Assembly: GCA_963676605.2 (NCBI GenBank)
Contig: CAXXSP010000055.1
Span: forward strand, 1-43,312
From: SABI01 sp963676605
GTDB lineage: Bacteria > Spirochaetota > Spirochaetia > Sphaerochaetales > Sphaerochaetaceae
Length of the DNA: 43,312 nt
Reading direction: 5' to 3'
Translations under genes and position numbers: made by a program
Part shown: in pieces, positions 40,763-43,312 of the stretch
Position numbering within the stretch: the first letter of the stretch is position 1
Layout of the letters: each line of letters begins with the position of its first letter
Notes under the pieces: generated by a model
Told to the model about the DNA's origin: nothing
The model's input: the letters and a program-made list of their open reading frames with translations, nothing else
Database searches by the model: none

Positions 40763-42019
40763 ATGAGTACGAACCGTTACGAAGAAGCGAAGAAGCTGTA
40801 TGCGGCTGTTGGTGTCGATACCGATGCCGTTATAAAGAATCTCTCTGATCTCGGGATTTCCATTCACTGCTGGCAGGCAGATGATGTCGGAGGATTTGAA
40901 CACGAAGGAGCTGTTCTTGCAGGCGGCGGTATCCAGACTACTGGCAATCATCCCGGTAAGGCTCGCAATCTCGAGGAACTCAGAAGTGACCTTGAGAAAG
41001 CGTTCTCTCTTATCCCGGGAAAGAAAAGACTGAACCTCCATGCCTCCTACGGTGATTTCGGCGGGACCTTTGTAGATAGAGATGCCATTGAACCCCGCCA
41101 CTTCGACTCATGGATCGCCTGGGCGAAGAAGATGGACATAGCCCTCGATTTCAACGGGACATTTTTCAGCCATCCGAAGGCTGATGCCGGCTTTACCCTT
41201 TCGAGCAAGAACCCTGAGATAAGAGAATTCTGGATCAATCATGCTAAAAAGTGCCGTGAGATCGCTGCTCACATCGGAAAGGAGCTCGGAACTCCCTGTA
41301 TTCTCAACACCTGGATTCCCGATGGCATGAAGGATGTGACCTTCGACAAGATGGGACACCGCGCAATCCTCAAGGACGCTCTCGATGAATGTTTCGCCGA
41401 AGAATACTCCTCAGATTACATGAGAGACGCTGTCGAGACGAAGCTGTTCGGTATCGGAAGCGAATCGTACGTTGTCGGCTCTCACGAATTCTATATGAAC
41501 TACGCCGCCCGGAGCGGCAAGATGATCTGTATCGACATGGGTCACTTCCATACCGAGGAGGATATCTCGGACAAGATTTCTTCCGTCCTTCTCTTCGATG
41601 ACGAGATGCTTCTGCATATCTCCCGTCCCGTTCACTGGGACTCGGACCATGTCGTTCTCTATACCGACAAGGTGAAGAACGTTGCCCGGGAACTGGTGAG
41701 AACCGGAAAGATTCAGAATGTTCATATCGGCCTCGATTTCTTCGATGCCTCTATCAACAGGATCGGCGCTTACGTCGTTGGTTCCAGAGCCCTTCAGAAG
41801 GCTCTCCTTACTGCTCTGCTCGAACCGCTTTCACAGCTCAGAGAGTATGAAGAAGCTGATAAGGGAGCAGAGAAGCTGGCACTGTTTGAAGCACTCTCGA
41901 CTCTCCCTTTCGGTGATGTGTATAACGAGTACCTCAGAGTAAACGGGGTTGAGAACGACTTTGATGTGATTTCTCAGATCTCCGAGTATGAAGAGAATGT
42001 CCTTCTCAAGAGAGGCTGA
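40763..42019 (+). CDS. rhaA: L-rhamnose isomerase
   Basis: The 418-residue protein is close to the E. coli length (419). It starts at ATG 40763, with GGAGG 6 bases upstream. Characteristic stretches are VGVDTDAVIKNLSDLGISIHCWQADDVGGFE, GGIQTTGNHPGKARN, TWIPDGMKD, ESKLFGIG-like TKLFGIGSESY, DMGHFH and HIGLDFFDASINRIGAYVVGSR. It converts L-rhamnose to L-rhamnulose, a Mn/Zn-dependent cytosolic step. It is first in a plus-strand operon with a rhaD-like aldolase, and divergent from an AraC regulator. No rhamnulokinase gene is visible. Confidence 0.95.
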   Translation: MSTNRYEEAKKLYAAVGVDTDAVIKNLSDLGISIHCWQADDVGGFEHEGAVLAGGGIQTTGNHPGKARNLEELRSDLEKAFSLIPGKKRLNLHASYGDFGGTFVDRDAIEPRHFDSWIAWAKKMDIALDFNGTFFSHPKADAGFTLSSKNPEIREFWINHAKKCREIAAHIGKELGTPCILNTWIPDGMKDVTFDKMGHRAILKDALDECFAEEYSSDYMRDAVETKLFGIGSESYVVGSHEFYMNYAARSGKMICIDMGHFHTEEDISDKISSVLLFDDEMLLHISRPVHWDSDHVVLYTDKVKNVARELVRTGKIQNVHIGLDFFDASINRIGAYVVGSRALQKALLTALLEPLSQLREYEEADKGAEKLALFEALSTLPFGDVYNEYLRVNGVENDFDVISQISEYEENVLLKRG

Positions 42020-42023
42020 TGCG

Positions 42024-43136
42024 ATGAAAGAGTGTGTAAAGAATCTGATCGAGCTTTCACGAGAGTACGGTGCAGACGAACGCTATGTCCTCCTCGGAGG
42101 CGGTAATACCTCGGTGAAGGATGGAGACACCCTCTATGTGAAGGCTTCCGGTTTCGCCCTGAACGGGATCAGTGAGAGCGGTTTTGTGAAAATGAGCCTG
42201 TCGAAGCTTGCCGGGATGTGGGAGGCAGACCTCCCCGCTTCTGAAGCGGAGAGGGAAAAGGTCGTGCTCCAGATGATGATGGATGCCCGTCTTGAGGGAG
42301 AGACTGCCAGACCAAGTGTCGAGGCTCTCCTCCACGCACTCCTGCCCGAGACGTACGTCGTCCATCTCCACCCAGCTGTAGTGAACGGCCTTACCTGCTC
42401 ACAGTCGGCAGAGGGTGGAATGAAAGCCTATTTTCCTGATGCACTGTGGGTGCCTATCACAAATCCCGGATTTATCCTTGCAGGTGTGATCAGGGAACTC
42501 CAGAAAGAGTATGAAGCCGCTCACGGTTCCACCGCGAAGGTGATCTTCCTGCAGAACCATGGCGTATTCGTCTCTGGAAATTCTCCTGATGACATCCGTG
42601 AGACATATGATATAATAATGGCGAAGCTGATGAAGGCACTCGTAAGAAAGCCTGATTTCTCGCAGGTGAGTTACTCGGAATCTGATGCCGATGCTATTAC
42701 GCGGGCTCTGACGGATGTGCTGCCTTCACCGGAAGGATGGACCTTCATGGTGAACAGGGAACTGATGAATTACCTTCAGAGCGATGAGAGAGCTTTTGCA
42801 GTCCGCTCGTCCTATACCCCCGACCACATTGTCTATTCCGGTCTTGCCCCTCTGTGGGTGAGTTCTTCTATTCTCTCTTCTGATAACCTGAATGCTGAAA
42901 TCGCGAAACTCATCGAAACGTACGAGGAAGAACACACCGTTCTGCCCAAGAGTGTACTTGTTGAAAAACTCGGTGTCTTCACGATCAGTGAGAAAGCCCG
43001 CACGCTCTTCGTCGATACGATCAAGGTCGCGGTGTTTACCGAATCCTTCGGGGGACCACTGTTCATGGGAGAGGAATACATAAACTTCATCAGAGACTGG
43101 GAAGTGGAGAATTACCGGGCGAAGGTCGCCCAGTAG
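42024..43136 (+). CDS. Class II aldolase, rhamnulose-phosphate aldolase type
   Basis: A 370-residue protein starting at ATG 42024, 4 bases after the rhaA stop. The class II aldolase/adducin fold shows GGGNTSVKDGDTLYVKASG, then VVHLHPAVVNGLTC (metal His pair) and IFLQNHGVFVSGNSPDD. The E. coli RhaD aldolase is about 274 residues; this one is longer and aligns better with the aldolase half of the bifunctional rhamnulose-1-phosphate aldolase/alcohol dehydrogenase of other bacteria, but it lacks the dehydrogenase domain. It probably splits rhamnulose-1-phosphate to dihydroxyacetone phosphate and lactaldehyde. Precise substrate is inferred from the rhaA neighbour. Confidence 0.83.
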   Translation: MKECVKNLIELSREYGADERYVLLGGGNTSVKDGDTLYVKASGFALNGISESGFVKMSLSKLAGMWEADLPASEAEREKVVLQMMMDARLEGETARPSVEALLHALLPETYVVHLHPAVVNGLTCSQSAEGGMKAYFPDALWVPITNPGFILAGVIRELQKEYEAAHGSTAKVIFLQNHGVFVSGNSPDDIRETYDIIMAKLMKALVRKPDFSQVSYSESDADAITRALTDVLPSPEGWTFMVNRELMNYLQSDERAFAVRSSYTPDHIVYSGLAPLWVSSSILSSDNLNAEIAKLIETYEEEHTVLPKSVLVEKLGVFTISEKARTLFVDTIKVAVFTESFGGPLFMGEEYINFIRDWEVENYRAKVAQ

Positions 43137-43161
43137 AGAGCGTCACTCAGGTGCGCTCTCT
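43135..43161 (+). terminator. Hairpin after the aldolase gene
   Basis: AGAGAGCG (43135-43142) pairs with CGCTCTCT (43154-43161), starting within the stop codon. No T run follows, so it may stabilise or process the transcript before the sugar-binding-protein gene rather than end it. Confidence 0.5.
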
Positions 43162-43217
43162 GTATGAGTAAGAATATATTTCCACATGGAAATAGAAAAA
43201 TTAAAAAGGAGAAAGCT

Positions 43218-43312
43218 ATGATGAAAAAAATCACATTGCTCTTAGTTGTCCTTATGGTTTCAACCCTTCTGTTCGCTCAGGGAGCTTCAGAGGCGGAGGC
43301 CGAAGGTCCTAT
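43218..43312 (+). CDS. Substrate-binding protein of an ABC transporter, N-terminus only
   Basis: The gene starts at ATG 43218 with AAAGGAG 7 bases upstream and runs off the window after 31 codons. It begins with a signal peptide (MMKKITLLLVVLMVSTLLFA) followed by QGASEAEAEGP, the style of spirochaetal sugar-binding proteins (GASE motif after the cleavage site). There is no lipobox cysteine. It follows the rhaA-aldolase genes, so it is likely the periplasmic component of a rhamnose ABC importer, but the ligand domain is not visible. Confidence 0.6.
   Translation, partial: MMKKITLLLVVLMVSTLLFAQGASEAEAEGP

Noticed and set aside
39779..41101. 440-residue version of the AraC regulator
   Set aside because: The first 148 residues run across the intergenic region and antisense to rhaA and have no AraC homology; the start at 40657 gives the normal family length.

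Overview
The window looks like chromosome from an anaerobic, saccharolytic spirochaete, most likely near Sphaerochaetaceae/Spirochaetaceae. This is an inference from gene content and style: an anaerobe-type orange-protein (Orp/MinD/Mrp) cluster, rhamnose and galactose catabolism, a substrate-binding protein beginning LLFAQGASEAEAE, and medium GC with a clearly AT-richer inserted island. No 16S rRNA or other taxonomic marker is present.

Layout. 1-2399: the start of a histidine kinase and a frameshifted OmpR-type regulator on the minus strand, divergent from a frameshifted sigma-54 activator with a PAS domain. 2401-6810: palindromes and a -24/-12 promoter lead into an Orp-like operon (NifX-fold proteins, two MinD/ferredoxin ATPases, Mrp and a His-tailed NifX protein). 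6767-7701: endonuclease III, tRNA-Pro and tRNA-Arg. 7656-19363: an ~11.7 kb integrative element in tRNA-Arg, bounded by a 48-nt imperfect repeat of the tRNA 3' half. It carries a tyrosine integrase, several unknown genes, a DUF4236 protein next to a voltage-gated K+ channel, a serine recombinase, and a primase-polymerase/helicase behind a hairpin-rich region. An IS1634-like element sits inside it.

19.4-23.0 kb is a graveyard of toxin-antitoxin genes: higB split by an IS3-family element, an intact higA, a frameshifted second higA and two lone MNT nucleotidyltransferases. 23-34 kb is ordinary chromosome: an NmrA-like oxidoreductase, two MFS transporters, a YfcC carrier with a structured leader followed by RidA, an RluA-type pseudouridine synthase, a DMT exporter, an AhpD-like protein and a secreted envelope protein. 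34.3-38.4 kb holds rpmB and thrA-thrC, where the aspartokinase half of ThrA has lost its catalytic motifs. 38.4-43.3 kb is a sugar locus: galK and an AraC regulator on the minus strand, divergent from rhaA, a rhaD-like aldolase and the start of a sugar-binding protein.

How the genes fit together. The sigma-54 activator lies just upstream of the promoter it probably serves, so the Orp cluster appears to be a self-contained regulon. The island combines integration, multimer resolution and autonomous priming but shows no capsid, portal or conjugation genes, which suggests an integrative plasmid or phage satellite. The best candidate for an undescribed system is its DUF4236-Kv-channel pair. All family assignments come from reading motifs; no database search was run.
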